This document shows positions 35,548 to 44,280 of a stretch of 64,000 nt of DNA, piece by piece (the first letter of the stretch is position 1; every line of letters starts with the position of its first letter). The notes below the pieces were generated by a model. The model made no database searches. It was not told the DNA's origin and was given only the letters and a program-made list of their open reading frames with translations. The stretch lies in the NCBI GenBank assembly GCA_964625335.1, contig CAZVBE010000011.1:3457-67456 (forward strand). The letters are read 5' to 3'. This stretch comes from CAZGUG01 sp964625335 (GTDB lineage: Bacteria; Bacillota; Clostridia; Ch29). Both the position numbers and the translations under genes were made by a program.

Positions 35548-37882
35548 ACTAAAAATAGCCTACGGCAATAGCCGCTTCGCTAAGAAATGGTCAAACAAGA
35601 CCATTACCTTCGATGAGCTTTGCAAACGCCTAGAAAATACTGTCCGCACTTCTGAGACGGTGGAGGAATACCCCCATCTCCCCAAAAAAGAGCGGGACGG
35701 GGTCAAAGACAAAGGCGGCTTTGTCGGGGGCTGGCTTAAAAATGGCAGGCGCAAGCGGGAAATGGTGGAATGCCGCTCGATGCTGACCCTTGATGGGGAT
35801 AAAGTTGCTAAGGATTTTGTCAGCCATTACGAAAGGGATAACAAATACACTTCCTGCCTCTACTCCACTCATGGGCATACACCGGAGGAACCAAGGCTTA
35901 GGATTATTATTCCCCTTACCCGGGACATAACTTCAGACGAATATGCAGCGATTACCCGGTACTATGCATCTGACTGGGAAATTGACCAGTTTGATGAATG
36001 TTCCTATAGACCCCATCAGTTAATGTACTGGCCTACAACACCATCCAACGGCGAGTATATATTCAAACGATTTGATGGTAAGTGGCTAGACCCGGATAAA
36101 TATTTGGCAGAGCACCCGAACTGGCGAGACTGCTCCCAGCTTCCCACTTCTTCACGGGAAAGTGCAGTAATCAGCCATGAAGTTAAACACCAAGCCGATC
36201 CACTCTCAAAGGATGGAATCATTGGAGCCTTTAACAATGCCTACTATCCTATTCAAACTTTAATAGAGTCGGAACTCTCCGATATATATGAGCCTGCTGA
36301 AGGTGGACGCTACGGTTATATCCCCGCTGACAGCACAGCGGGCGTGGTGGTTTATGACGATAAGTTTGTGTACTCAAATCATGCCAGCGATCCCGCATAT
36401 GCGCAGCTCCTTAATGCCTTTGACTTATATCGAGTTCACCGCTTTGGGCATCTGGAGGAAACAAAAAGTGTAAAAGCAATGCTCGATTACGCCCTAAATG
36501 ATGAAGCTGTGAAAAGATGGCTGGCAAAAAAGCGAATGGAAAAAGCAAAAGAAGAATTTGACGCAGTTATCTCTAGTGATGATAATTGGCAATCGCAGCT
36601 GGAGGTCGAAAAGAATGGCAAGGTAAAGGACACCCTCGATAACCTGGTAATCATCTTGGACAATGACCCGAATGTGGCTGTCGTGGGTTATAACGAACTT
36701 AAAAGCAGCCTGGATTTTCTCGCCAAGCCTGTGTGGGAGCCTATTAAATACCCAAGCTGGACCGATAATGACACCTCCCAGCTGCGAGTTTATTTAAGCA
36801 ATATTTATGGCATCTATTCGCCGAATAAGACCCAAGACGCGTTAAATATGGTGGCGGCGAAACGCAAACATCATCCCATTCGCAAATACTTAAACTCCCT
36901 ACCCCCTTGGGATGGAGCTCCTCGGGTAGAAACATTGCTCATTGACTACTTAGGCGCTGATGACACTGCCTACGTAAGGGCTGTGACCCGAAAAACCATT
37001 GTGGCAGCAGTGGCTCGGATTTTTATACCAGGCATTAAATTTGACAGTGTGCTGGTGATGGATGGCCCCCAGGAAAAAGGTAAAAGCACCTTGTTTAATA
37101 GGCTTGCCGGTGATGAATGGTTTAATGATGGCCTTACCCTTACGGATATGCAGGATAAAGCCGGTGCTGAAAAACTACAGGGGTACTGGATTTTAGAAAT
37201 CGGCGAATTAACCGGAATGCGAAAATCGGATATCGATAGTGTGAAATCCTTTATCAGCAGGCGTGATGATAAGTATCGAGCCAGCTATGGGCGTGTGGTG
37301 GAAAGCCATCCTCGCCAATCAATAATCGTGGCCACGGTCAACAGCACAGGTGGGTTTCTACGGGACCCTACGGGCAACAGGCGATTCTGGCCCGTAAAAA
37401 CTCCCGGCGGAACGAAAAAACACTCTTGGGACATTACCGAAGAAGACGTAAAGCAGATATGGGCGGAAGCCCTAGTTATGTGGAAAAAAGGCGAGAAGCT
37501 ATATCTGGAAGGTTCTGTTAAGGAGATTGCTGTAAGGGAACAAAATGCCGCGCTTGAAACCGACCCAAGAGAAGGAATGGTGCGTGATTACCTAGAGAGG
37601 CTTTTACCAGAGAATTGGGCTGATTACGATATCGGGGCAAGAAGGTCATTTTTACATGGGACTGACTTTGGAAAGCCTGAGGAAGGCACGGTTGAAAGAG
37701 AGTTTGTGAGTCCTATGGAAATATGGGCTGAATGTTACGGTAAGGACCCTTCTCTCATTAAAAAAGCGGACAGCTACGAAATTGGCGTAGTACTTCGGAA
37801 GCTGGGATGGATATCAACGGAATCGCGAAAGCGCATACCGATTTATGGGCTGCAACGCATGTGGGAGCGTGACAAGAATTAA
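35540..37882 (+). CDS. VapE/VirE-type primase-helicase
   Basis: About 780 residues. The N-terminal half resembles a replicative primase module with a charged linker. The C-terminal virulence-associated E domain (about 450-680) has a Walker A GPQEKGKST, Walker B-like ILEIGEL and an NRRFWPV motif, so it is probably an SF3-like or D5-like helicase. It initiates phage replication with the repeat-rich DNA directly downstream. The ATG at 35540 overlaps the antirepressor stop codon; a GTG three codons upstream is possible. Confidence 0.88.
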   Translation: MYELKIAYGNSRFAKKWSNKTITFDELCKRLENTVRTSETVEEYPHLPKKERDGVKDKGGFVGGWLKNGRRKREMVECRSMLTLDGDKVAKDFVSHYERDNKYTSCLYSTHGHTPEEPRLRIIIPLTRDITSDEYAAITRYYASDWEIDQFDECSYRPHQLMYWPTTPSNGEYIFKRFDGKWLDPDKYLAEHPNWRDCSQLPTSSRESAVISHEVKHQADPLSKDGIIGAFNNAYYPIQTLIESELSDIYEPAEGGRYGYIPADSTAGVVVYDDKFVYSNHASDPAYAQLLNAFDLYRVHRFGHLEETKSVKAMLDYALNDEAVKRWLAKKRMEKAKEEFDAVISSDDNWQSQLEVEKNGKVKDTLDNLVIILDNDPNVAVVGYNELKSSLDFLAKPVWEPIKYPSWTDNDTSQLRVYLSNIYGIYSPNKTQDALNMVAAKRKHHPIRKYLNSLPPWDGAPRVETLLIDYLGADDTAYVRAVTRKTIVAAVARIFIPGIKFDSVLVMDGPQEKGKSTLFNRLAGDEWFNDGLTLTDMQDKAGAEKLQGYWILEIGELTGMRKSDIDSVKSFISRRDDKYRASYGRVVESHPRQSIIVATVNSTGGFLRDPTGNRRFWPVKTPGGTKKHSWDITEEDVKQIWAEALVMWKKGEKLYLEGSVKEIAVREQNAALETDPREGMVRDYLERLLPENWADYDIGARRSFLHGTDFGKPEEGTVEREFVSPMEIWAECYGKDPSLIKKADSYEIGVVLRKLGWISTESRKRIPIYGLQRMWERDKN

Positions 37883-38066
37883 AACTTGTCACAACCTTAA
37901 AAACCCACTAAGCATGGGGTTTAGAGGGTATAGTGTGACAACTGTGACAGGATTACCCTATATATATTGTGAGTTATTTACTATATACACTATAGGGTCT
38001 ATAAGGGTCTATATGGCCTATGTATTATATATAGAAACCTTGTCACAGGTGTCACACTTGTCACAA
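37869..38066. other. Candidate phage replication origin with TGTCACA repeats
   Basis: Seven copies or near-copies of TTGTCACA or its complement flank an AT-rich core: 37869-37876, 37885-37893, 37935-37941, 37943-37949, 38040-38047, 38050-38056 and 38058-38066. The first two form the inverted repeat GTGACAAG-N8-CTTGTCAC over the vapE stop codon. The centre (37951-38039) is full of TATA words. Position and structure suit an origin bound by the primase/helicase encoded just upstream. Confidence 0.55.
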
Positions 38067-38082
38067 ATTATTGGAGGCGCTT

Positions 38083-38373
38083 ATGAGAGAAAAAGCATTA
38101 GAACGAAAACTGGCAAAGGCGATTAAAGCAGCGGGAGGAATTGCACCTAAGCTTATCTGCCCTGGATTTGACGGGATGCCCGACCGCCTTGTGCTTTTAC
38201 CGGAAGGAAAAATAGCTTTTGTGGAAGTGAAAGCTCCGGGCATGAAACCCCGCCCACTACAAGAAGCAAGGCACGAGCTGCTGCGGCGGCTTGGCTTTAA
38301 GGTATATGTTTTAGCTGATGAAAAGCAAATACAAGAGATGATCTCTGAAATTTTGGGAGGTGATGCCAGATGA
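38083..38373 (+). CDS. VRR-NUC domain nuclease
   Basis: A 96-residue protein from the ATG at 38083, behind TTGGAGG. It has the VRR-NUC pattern: GFDGMPDRLVLLPEGKIAFVEVKAPG, with the catalytic Asp (PDR) and Glu-X-Lys (EVK). This family includes Holliday-junction-type nucleases, and such genes sit between vapE and an SNF2 helicase in many Firmicutes prophages. Its stop overlaps the helicase start. Confidence 0.85.
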   Translation: MREKALERKLAKAIKAAGGIAPKLICPGFDGMPDRLVLLPEGKIAFVEVKAPGMKPRPLQEARHELLRRLGFKVYVLADEKQIQEMISEILGGDAR

Positions 38374-39739
38374 AGTTCATACCACACGATTACCAGCGGT
38401 ATGCAACCGGGTACATTGAAAAGAATCCGATTGCAGCGGTATTTTTGGATATGGGCTTAGGTTAGGAAAGACCGCCCTTACACTAACAGCTTTAAATAAC
38501 CTTCTGTTTGACAGTTTTGAGATACACAAAATCCTGATTATAGCGCCTTTGCGGGTTGCCAGAGATACATGGCCTGCAGAAATAGAAAAATGGGATCACC
38601 TGCAGGGACTAATATATTCAGTTGCTGTTGGCACTGAAGCAGAGCGCAAGACGGCACTAATGAAAAAAGCAGATATTTACATCATTAATCGTGAAAACGT
38701 TAAATGGTTTGTGGAAGATAGCTCTCTCCCCTTTGACTTTGACACTGTGATTGTAGACGAGCTCTCATCCTTTAAGAATCACCAAGCAAAACGTTTCCGG
38801 TCGCTGATGAAAGTCCGGCCCCGGGTCAAAAGAATCATCGGTCTTACCGGCACACCGGCAAGTAATGGTCTGATGGACTTATGGGCTGAGTTTAGATTGC
38901 TGGACTTGGGCCAGAGGCTGGGGAGGTTTATCGGCAGATACCGAGAGGACTACTTTGTACCGGATAAACGAAACCAGCAGATAGTATTTTCCTACAAACC
39001 AAAACCCGGTGCGGAAGAAGCCATCTACCGGCTCATTTCAGATATCACCATCAGCATGAAGGGTTCAGACTATCTTAAACTTCCGGATTTGGTTGCAAAC
39101 GAAGTGCTAGTCAAACTTTCTGAAAAGGAAATGGAAACCCTTGATGCTATGAAGCGAGATTTAATAACAACCATCCAGGGCGAGGAAATTACAGCGGCAA
39201 ATGCGGCAGCCTTATCGGGAAAGCTTCTGCAGATGGCTAATGGTGCAGTCTATGATGAGCAGGGCGCAGTGGTTCATATACACGACCGCAAGCTGGATGC
39301 TTTAGAGGATTTAATTGAAGCTGCCAATGGGAAGCCGGTTTTAATTGCTTACTGGTTTAAACATGATCTGGCCCGAATTAAGGAGCGATTTTGTGTTGAA
39401 GCCCTAGATAGCACTGATTCGATAAAAAGATGGAATAACGGTGAAATCCCTGTAGCAGTCGCCCATCCTGCTTCAGCCGGTCATGGACTGAATCTGCAAA
39501 CCGGCGGCTCTACCCTTATCTGGTTTGGGCTAACTTGGAGCCTGGAGCTTTACCAGCAAACCAATGCCCGGCTTTGGCGGCAAGGGCAAAAGGATACTGT
39601 GGTTATTCACCACTTAATAGCTAAAGGCACAATAGATGAGCGAGTGATGAAGGCCCTTAGAAATAAAGATAATACCCAGGCAGCACTAATCGATGCGGTT
39701 AAAGCAACATTTAAGGAGGGGAAAACTTATGTGCATTAA
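38370..39739 (+). pseudogene. SNF2-family helicase, frameshifted in Walker A
   Basis: The ATG at 38370 (GGGAGG upstream) starts a 31-codon reading (ending at the TAG 38463-38465) that stops inside the Walker A motif. The downstream reading, two frames later, gives the rest: DEL in place of DEAH (VIVDELSS), LTGTPASNG (motif III) and RLWRQGQKD (motif VI). A tandem TTAGG duplication (38457-38466) causes the break. Removing one copy gives DMGLGKTALTL, an intact motif. The helicase would be about 455 residues and works with VRR-NUC in phage recombination. Unless recoded, it is inactive. Confidence 0.85.
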
Positions 39740-39962
39740 CTGTTTTGCTTATAAAAGTGGCCAATGTAAAATTCTTAAAACCATGGAATGCAAAAACAAT
39801 ACTTGTTCATTCTTTAAAACCAAGGAAGAGCAAGAAGAAAGTCTTAATAAAGCATACACCCGTCTTGCTTCCCTTGATAAAGCGACTCAACAAAATATTG
39901 CAGACACCTATTATGAAGGCAAATTCCCTTGGTTGAAAGTTGGTGATGCTGATGAATATTAA
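39729..39962 (+). CDS. Small cysteine-containing phage protein
   Basis: A 77-residue protein from the ATG at 39729, behind AAGGAGGGG. Cysteines in MCINCFAY, CKILKTMEC and CSFF suggest a small zinc-binding fold, followed by a helical C-terminal half. It overlaps the end of the helicase gene and the start of the next gene. Function is unknown. Confidence 0.65.
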   Translation: MCINCFAYKSGQCKILKTMECKNNTCSFFKTKEEQEESLNKAYTRLASLDKATQQNIADTYYEGKFPWLKVGDADEY

Positions 39963-40371
39963 AACATATCTTAACCAAGCGTATCGCATCGACCAAAGAA
40001 TTAACAGCAAGCTAGAGCAGGTGCATTCATTACGTGAATTAGCATCCAGAGCCACAGCTACTATCAGCGATGATCCCCCAAAGGAAACCAGAAATTATCA
40101 TCGTATGGAAGATATCATCTGCAAAATCATGGATTTAGAATCAGAAATAAATGCCGATATTGGTAAGTTAGTTGATTTGAAACGTAAAATTGTAGAACTA
40201 ATAAAAGCTGTTTCCAATCCGGAATACCAAACTATACTGGAGCTTCGCTACCTATGCTTTAAGACCTGGGAGCAAATTGCGGTGGACATGCATTACAGCA
40301 TCCATCATTTATATAAGTTGCATAATGCTGCCTTGGATGTTTGCGCAGGGCTTATGAAGCATGATACCTAA
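39952..40371 (+). CDS. DUF1492/ArpU-like late transcription regulator
   Basis: A 139-residue protein. The pattern is that of DUF1492/ArpU-like phage regulators: an N-terminal helical segment, then QTILELRYLCFKTWEQIAVDM followed by a helix-turn-helix-like segment (about 95-130). Such proteins activate the late promoter of lytic genes. The start ATG is inside a row of alternative TTG/GTG/ATG codons, and I chose 39952. Direct repeats directly downstream may be its binding sites. Confidence 0.75.
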   Translation: MNIKTYLNQAYRIDQRINSKLEQVHSLRELASRATATISDDPPKETRNYHRMEDIICKIMDLESEINADIGKLVDLKRKIVELIKAVSNPEYQTILELRYLCFKTWEQIAVDMHYSIHHLYKLHNAALDVCAGLMKHDT

Positions 40372-40412
40372 AGACACTAAATGATACCTGCAACTTGTGG
40401 TATGATTATAAT
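40361..40412 (+). promoter_or_regulatory. Candidate late promoter with 20-bp spaced direct repeats
   Basis: ATGATACCT occurs at 40361-40369 and again at 40381-40389, exactly 20 bp apart. An inverted half copy GGTAT is at 40399-40403. TATAAT (40407-40412) follows the second repeat by 17 bases with no good -35, a typical activator-dependent layout. It sits just after the late-regulator gene and before the HNH/terminase genes. Confidence 0.6.
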
Positions 40413-40428
40413 AGCGAAATAGAATATC

Positions 40429-40468
40429 CAAAAGCCTTCGTGGAGAAATCTGCGGGGGCTTTTCTTAT
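40429..40468 (+). terminator. Hairpin before the HNH gene
   Basis: AAAAGCC pairs with GGCTTTT across an 18-20 base region, followed by TCTTAT. It is terminator-like, between the late promoter and the HNH gene, and may act as an antitermination target. Confidence 0.5.
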
Positions 40469-40488
40469 ATCGAGATTGAGGTGAGAAA

Positions 40489-40863
40489 ATGCCAAGAAAG
40501 CCTAAACGGCCTTGTTCTTATCCCGGCTGCCCTGAACTGACTGATGATAGATATTGTGAGCAGCATCAGAGCTTAGTTAATAAACAATACAACAAATACC
40601 AGCGTGACCCTGAATCTAACAAACGTTACGGTCGTTCTTGGAAGCGGATCAGGGATAGATACATTAAAACCCATCCTCTCTGCGAAGAGTGCCAAAGGCA
40701 AGGCAGGCTTACCCCTGCCGAAGAAGTGCATCACATCATTCCTTTAGCTAATGGTGGTGGTAATAATAAGGAAAATCTAATGTCTCTTTGCAAAAGCTGT
40801 CACTCCCGTATCACTGCCCAAAGCGGTGACCGGTGGGGGAGGTCAAATCTCTACACCTTTTAA
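40489..40863 (+). CDS. HNH endonuclease, packaging-associated
   Basis: A 124-residue protein. A cysteine-rich N-terminus (CSYPGCPELTDDRYCEQH) is followed by the HNH core CEECQRQGRLTPAEEVHHIIP, with NKENLMSLCKSCHSRI, giving paired CXXC zinc ligands and the catalytic His. HNH proteins next to terminases are required for DNA cleavage and packaging in many HK97-like phages. The gene is upstream of the small terminase. Confidence 0.9.
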   Translation: MPRKPKRPCSYPGCPELTDDRYCEQHQSLVNKQYNKYQRDPESNKRYGRSWKRIRDRYIKTHPLCEECQRQGRLTPAEEVHHIIPLANGGGNNKENLMSLCKSCHSRITAQSGDRWGRSNLYTF

Positions 40864-40947
40864 AGCGGACAGCGGCGGGGGGCTTCGCGTGAAAAAACGC
40901 AGTTTCAAAGGGAGGAATAGGGCTAGTGGAAAAGTGAGGTGTGGTCA

Positions 40948-41499
40948 TTGGCAAAGGACGGTACCAACAGAGGCGGTGCTCGAACCGGAGCAGGAGCAAA
41001 AAAGAAGGCACTGGCCGAAAAAATAGCCGAAGGAAATCCCGGCGGCAGGAAGTTAACGGTTATGGAATTTACAAATACAGCGGATCTCAAAGGCCAGGAA
41101 ATGCCGGAGCCTAATAAAATGCTGGAAGCTATACAAAAGGATGGCAAGGCACTGGTGGCGGGAGAAATATATAAAGCTACATGGATATGGCTGGATGAAC
41201 GTGGCTGTTCTTCTCTTGTTTCCCCTCAGCTTCTTGAACGTTATGCCATGAGCGTAGCCAGGTGGATTCAATGCGAAGAAGCTATTACTGAATATGGTTT
41301 TTTAGCAAAGCATCCGACGACAGGAAACGCCATTCAAAGCCCCTATGTGGCAATGGGGCAAAACTATATGACCCAGACTAACCGTTTATGGTATGAGATT
41401 TTTCAAATCGTTAGAGAAAATTGTGTCGGTGAATACAAAGGTGTAAATCCTCAAGATGATGTAATGGAGCGTCTACTCAGTGCCCGGCGGGGCAAATAA
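40948..41499 (+). CDS. P27-family small terminase
   Basis: A 183-residue protein, starting with TTG at 40948 (GAGGTG 6 bases upstream) to give AKDGTNRGGARTGAGAKKKA, a typical N-terminus of P27-type small terminases. Residues 60-160 are helical with conserved YVAMGQNYMTQTNRLWYEIF. It recognises phage DNA for packaging and recruits the large subunit. Two methyltransferase genes and other genes separate it from the large terminase here, a less common arrangement. Confidence 0.8.
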   Translation: MAKDGTNRGGARTGAGAKKKALAEKIAEGNPGGRKLTVMEFTNTADLKGQEMPEPNKMLEAIQKDGKALVAGEIYKATWIWLDERGCSSLVSPQLLERYAMSVARWIQCEEAITEYGFLAKHPTTGNAIQSPYVAMGQNYMTQTNRLWYEIFQIVRENCVGEYKGVNPQDDVMERLLSARRGK

Positions 41500-41530
41500 A
41501 TACAGCAAATTAAAAAGGCGGTAGAAAAAT

Positions 41531-42931
41531 ATGCGGATGGAAAAATTGAAGATTGAAAAGCTTATCCCCGCCGAACATAACCCACGTAAAGATTTAAAGC
41601 CCGGTGATAAAGAATATGAGAAGTTAAAACGCTCTATTTCTGAATTTGGCTATGTGGAGCCTGTTATCTGGAATAAACAGACCGGCAATGTGGTTGGTGG
41701 CCATCAAAGATTAAAAGTTTTAATAGATTTAGGGCTGACTGAAGTGGACTGTGTAGTAGTTGACCTAGATGAAACTCGTGAAAAAGCTTTATGTATTGCC
41801 CTTAATAAGATTCAAGGTGACTGGGATGAAGATAAGCTGGCAAATCTCATGGCAGAATTTGATGCAACTGACTTTGATGTCTCTCTTACCGGTTTTGATG
41901 ATCAGGAGATCAGTGAACTATTGGGGCTAAAGGAAGAAGTTATAGAAGATGATTTTGACGGAGAGGCTCCCATTGAACCCATAACTAAGCTGGGTGATAT
42001 CTGGCTTTTGGGGCAACAGCGCTTGCTTTGTGGTGATTGTACTAACATAGAAGCTGTGGAAAAATTAATGGCCGGGGATAAAGCTAACTGTGTTATTACT
42101 TCTCCTCCCTACGCCATGCAAAGAAAAGATGACTATGGTGGCATCCCTCCTGATGATTACCCTGCTTGGTTTTTAAGGGTAGCTCAAAATGTCTATCGGG
42201 TGCTGGATGACAGCGGGTCCTTTTTTGTAAACATTAAAGAACATGTGGAAAAGGGTCAGCGTTCCCTCTATGTATTTAAGACCATAATCGCTATGGCGGA
42301 AGCTGGCTGGCGATATGTAGACCAGCTTATCTGGACTAAAATAGGGCTTCCCGGCGGCTGGCCTAATCGTTTAAGAAATGATTTTGAACCGGTACACTTT
42401 TTTACGAAGAAAGAGGAAATCGACTGGATGGTACAGTTTGTGGAAGCTGACGAAGATAAACTCAAAACAATATCTGTGGATTTAGTAGATATGTATGAAG
42501 ACATCTTCCACTTTACCCGGTCTGAGAAGATTAAATTTAAGCCTCGGGATGTGGGAAAAGTATCAGCTAAAATTCGGGTTTCCAGTAAAAACAATAAATC
42601 TAAAGGCAGATCCGGCAACATCAGCGTCAGCGGCAAGTTTAAAAAAGGAATCGCCAGAGCAGGTAATGTGCTGCAGATTCCGGGCAATCAGGATTCACTG
42701 AAGCACTCGGCGGTATTTCCGGTTAAGCTCCCGGCCTTCTTTATTAAGCTGACCACCGACACCGGGGATATGGTATATGAACCTTTTGCTGGTTCCGGTA
42801 CTACGCTTATGGCAGCTGAACAGCTAGGCCGCAAATGTTGTGCTGTTGAGCTTTCACCGGCCTACTGTGATCTTATAGTAAAACGCTGGGAAAGCTTCAC
42901 TGGCGAAACTGCTAGAAAGCTGGAGGTGTGA
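41531..42931 (+). CDS. ParB-N/DNA methyltransferase fusion 1
   Basis: A 466-residue protein. The N-terminal ParB/Srx-like domain (about 1-150) has AEHNPRKDLKPGD, GGHQRLKVL and ALNKIQGDWDEDKL. The methyltransferase domain has motif IV TSPPYAMQ (about 188) and motif I EPFAGSGTT near the C-terminus (order IV to I, beta class). SPPY makes it N4-cytosine or N6-adenine. It is probably a phage protective methyltransferase; no nuclease partner is visible. It is a paralogue of the next gene. Confidence 0.85.
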   Translation: MRMEKLKIEKLIPAEHNPRKDLKPGDKEYEKLKRSISEFGYVEPVIWNKQTGNVVGGHQRLKVLIDLGLTEVDCVVVDLDETREKALCIALNKIQGDWDEDKLANLMAEFDATDFDVSLTGFDDQEISELLGLKEEVIEDDFDGEAPIEPITKLGDIWLLGQQRLLCGDCTNIEAVEKLMAGDKANCVITSPPYAMQRKDDYGGIPPDDYPAWFLRVAQNVYRVLDDSGSFFVNIKEHVEKGQRSLYVFKTIIAMAEAGWRYVDQLIWTKIGLPGGWPNRLRNDFEPVHFFTKKEEIDWMVQFVEADEDKLKTISVDLVDMYEDIFHFTRSEKIKFKPRDVGKVSAKIRVSSKNNKSKGRSGNISVSGKFKKGIARAGNVLQIPGNQDSLKHSAVFPVKLPAFFIKLTTDTGDMVYEPFAGSGTTLMAAEQLGRKCCAVELSPAYCDLIVKRWESFTGETARKLEV

Positions 42932-42932
42932 A

Positions 42933-44183
42933 ATGGAAAACATAATGAAATTGGAGCGAATACCAATAGATAAACTTAAAGCGGCTGAGCATAACCCAAG
43001 AAAAGATTTAAAGCCCGGGGATCCGGAATATGAGAAGCTTAAGCGTTCTATTCAAACCTTCGGTTATGTTGAACCGGTTTTATGGAACAAAAGAACAGGC
43101 AATATTATAGGCGGCCATCAGCGATTTAAAGTATTGGTTGAACTAGGCCAAAAAGAAATTGATTGCGTTGTTGTGGATATGAATTTAGCTGATGAAAAGG
43201 CACTAAACATCGCTTTAAATAAAATAAGCGGTGACTGGGACAAAGATAAACTGATGCTTTTAATTGCGGACTTGCAAGGTTCAGATTTTGATGTATCCCT
43301 TACTGGTTTTGATTCTATTGAACTGGATGCTCTTTTTAAGGATTCTCTTAGGGAAGGCATTAAAGAGGATGACTTTGATGTAGAAGCAGAGCTTAAAAAA
43401 CCTGCAGTTACTAAACTTGGGGATCTATGGCTTTTAGGAAAGCATCGTCTTATTTGCGGCGATTCAACTAAAGCTGAAATCTTTGAACTTTTGATGGATG
43501 GAAAACGGGCAAACCTAACTGTAACTGACCCTCCATATAATGTCAATTATGAAGGAACTGCTGGTAAAATTAAAAACGACAATATGGGAAATAAAGCATT
43601 CTATGATTTTTTGCTCGCGGCCTTTAAAAATATTGAAACAGCGATGGCAAAGGATGCTTCTATTTATGTTTTCCATGCCGATACCGAAGGATTAAATTTT
43701 CGTAAGGCATTTACCGATGCGGGTTTTTATCTTTCCGGCACTTGTATCTGGAAAAAGCAGTCGTTGGTGCTCGGGCGCTCCCCCTACCAGTGGCAGCATG
43801 AGCCGGTGCTCTTTGGCTGGAAAAAGTCTGGTAAGCACAACTGGTATGCGGACCGCAAACAGACCACCGTTTGGGAATTTGAAAAGCCGAAAAAGAATGC
43901 AGACCATCCTACGATGAAGCCGGTAGCATTGGTGGCTTACCCCATTTTAAATTCAAGCTTGACTAATTGCATCGTGCTTGACCCTTTTGGCGGTTCGGGC
44001 AGCACTTTAATTGCCTGTGAGCAGACAGATAGGATTTGCCATATGATCGAGCTTGATGAAAAGTTCTGCGATGTCATTGTTAAGCGCTATATTGAGCAGG
44101 TAGGAAACGATGATGGTGTATTTCTTTTAAGAAATGGTGTCGAATATAGGCATCAAGATGTTTCGGGCCCAGATACTGCTTAA
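42933..44183 (+). CDS. ParB-N/DNA methyltransferase fusion 2 (N6-adenine type)
   Basis: A 416-residue protein. The ParB-like domain (1-150) is clearly related to that of the previous gene (AEHNPRKDLKPGD, FGYVEPVLWNK, GGHQRFKVL). The methyltransferase domain has DPPYNVNYEGT (motif IV, about 197) and DPFGGSGSTL (motif I, about 350); DPPY indicates N6-adenine. GGAGGTG lies 4 bases before the ATG. The two fusions in tandem probably modify different sites. The active-site motifs are intact. Confidence 0.88.
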   Translation: MENIMKLERIPIDKLKAAEHNPRKDLKPGDPEYEKLKRSIQTFGYVEPVLWNKRTGNIIGGHQRFKVLVELGQKEIDCVVVDMNLADEKALNIALNKISGDWDKDKLMLLIADLQGSDFDVSLTGFDSIELDALFKDSLREGIKEDDFDVEAELKKPAVTKLGDLWLLGKHRLICGDSTKAEIFELLMDGKRANLTVTDPPYNVNYEGTAGKIKNDNMGNKAFYDFLLAAFKNIETAMAKDASIYVFHADTEGLNFRKAFTDAGFYLSGTCIWKKQSLVLGRSPYQWQHEPVLFGWKKSGKHNWYADRKQTTVWEFEKPKKNADHPTMKPVALVAYPILNSSLTNCIVLDPFGGSGSTLIACEQTDRICHMIELDEKFCDVIVKRYIEQVGNDDGVFLLRNGVEYRHQDVSGPDTA

Positions 44184-44210
44184 TTTGCATATTTTAAAGG
44201 ATATTACTCA

Positions 44211-44276
44211 CATACCACTTGCTATTTACAAACTAAAGAGTGATATATGTTACTACCAAACACGAAAGGTGGTATG
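44211..44276 (+). promoter_or_regulatory. Leader hairpin with promoter-like element, copy 1
   Basis: CATACCACTT (44211-44220) pairs with AAAGGTGGTATG (44265-44276), which includes the RBS of the next gene. Between them, CTTGCTAT-N13-AGAGTGATATATG resembles TTGCTA and an extended -10. The element recurs at 45348-45385 (copy 2). Confidence 0.5.
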
Positions 44277-44280
44277 AAAA

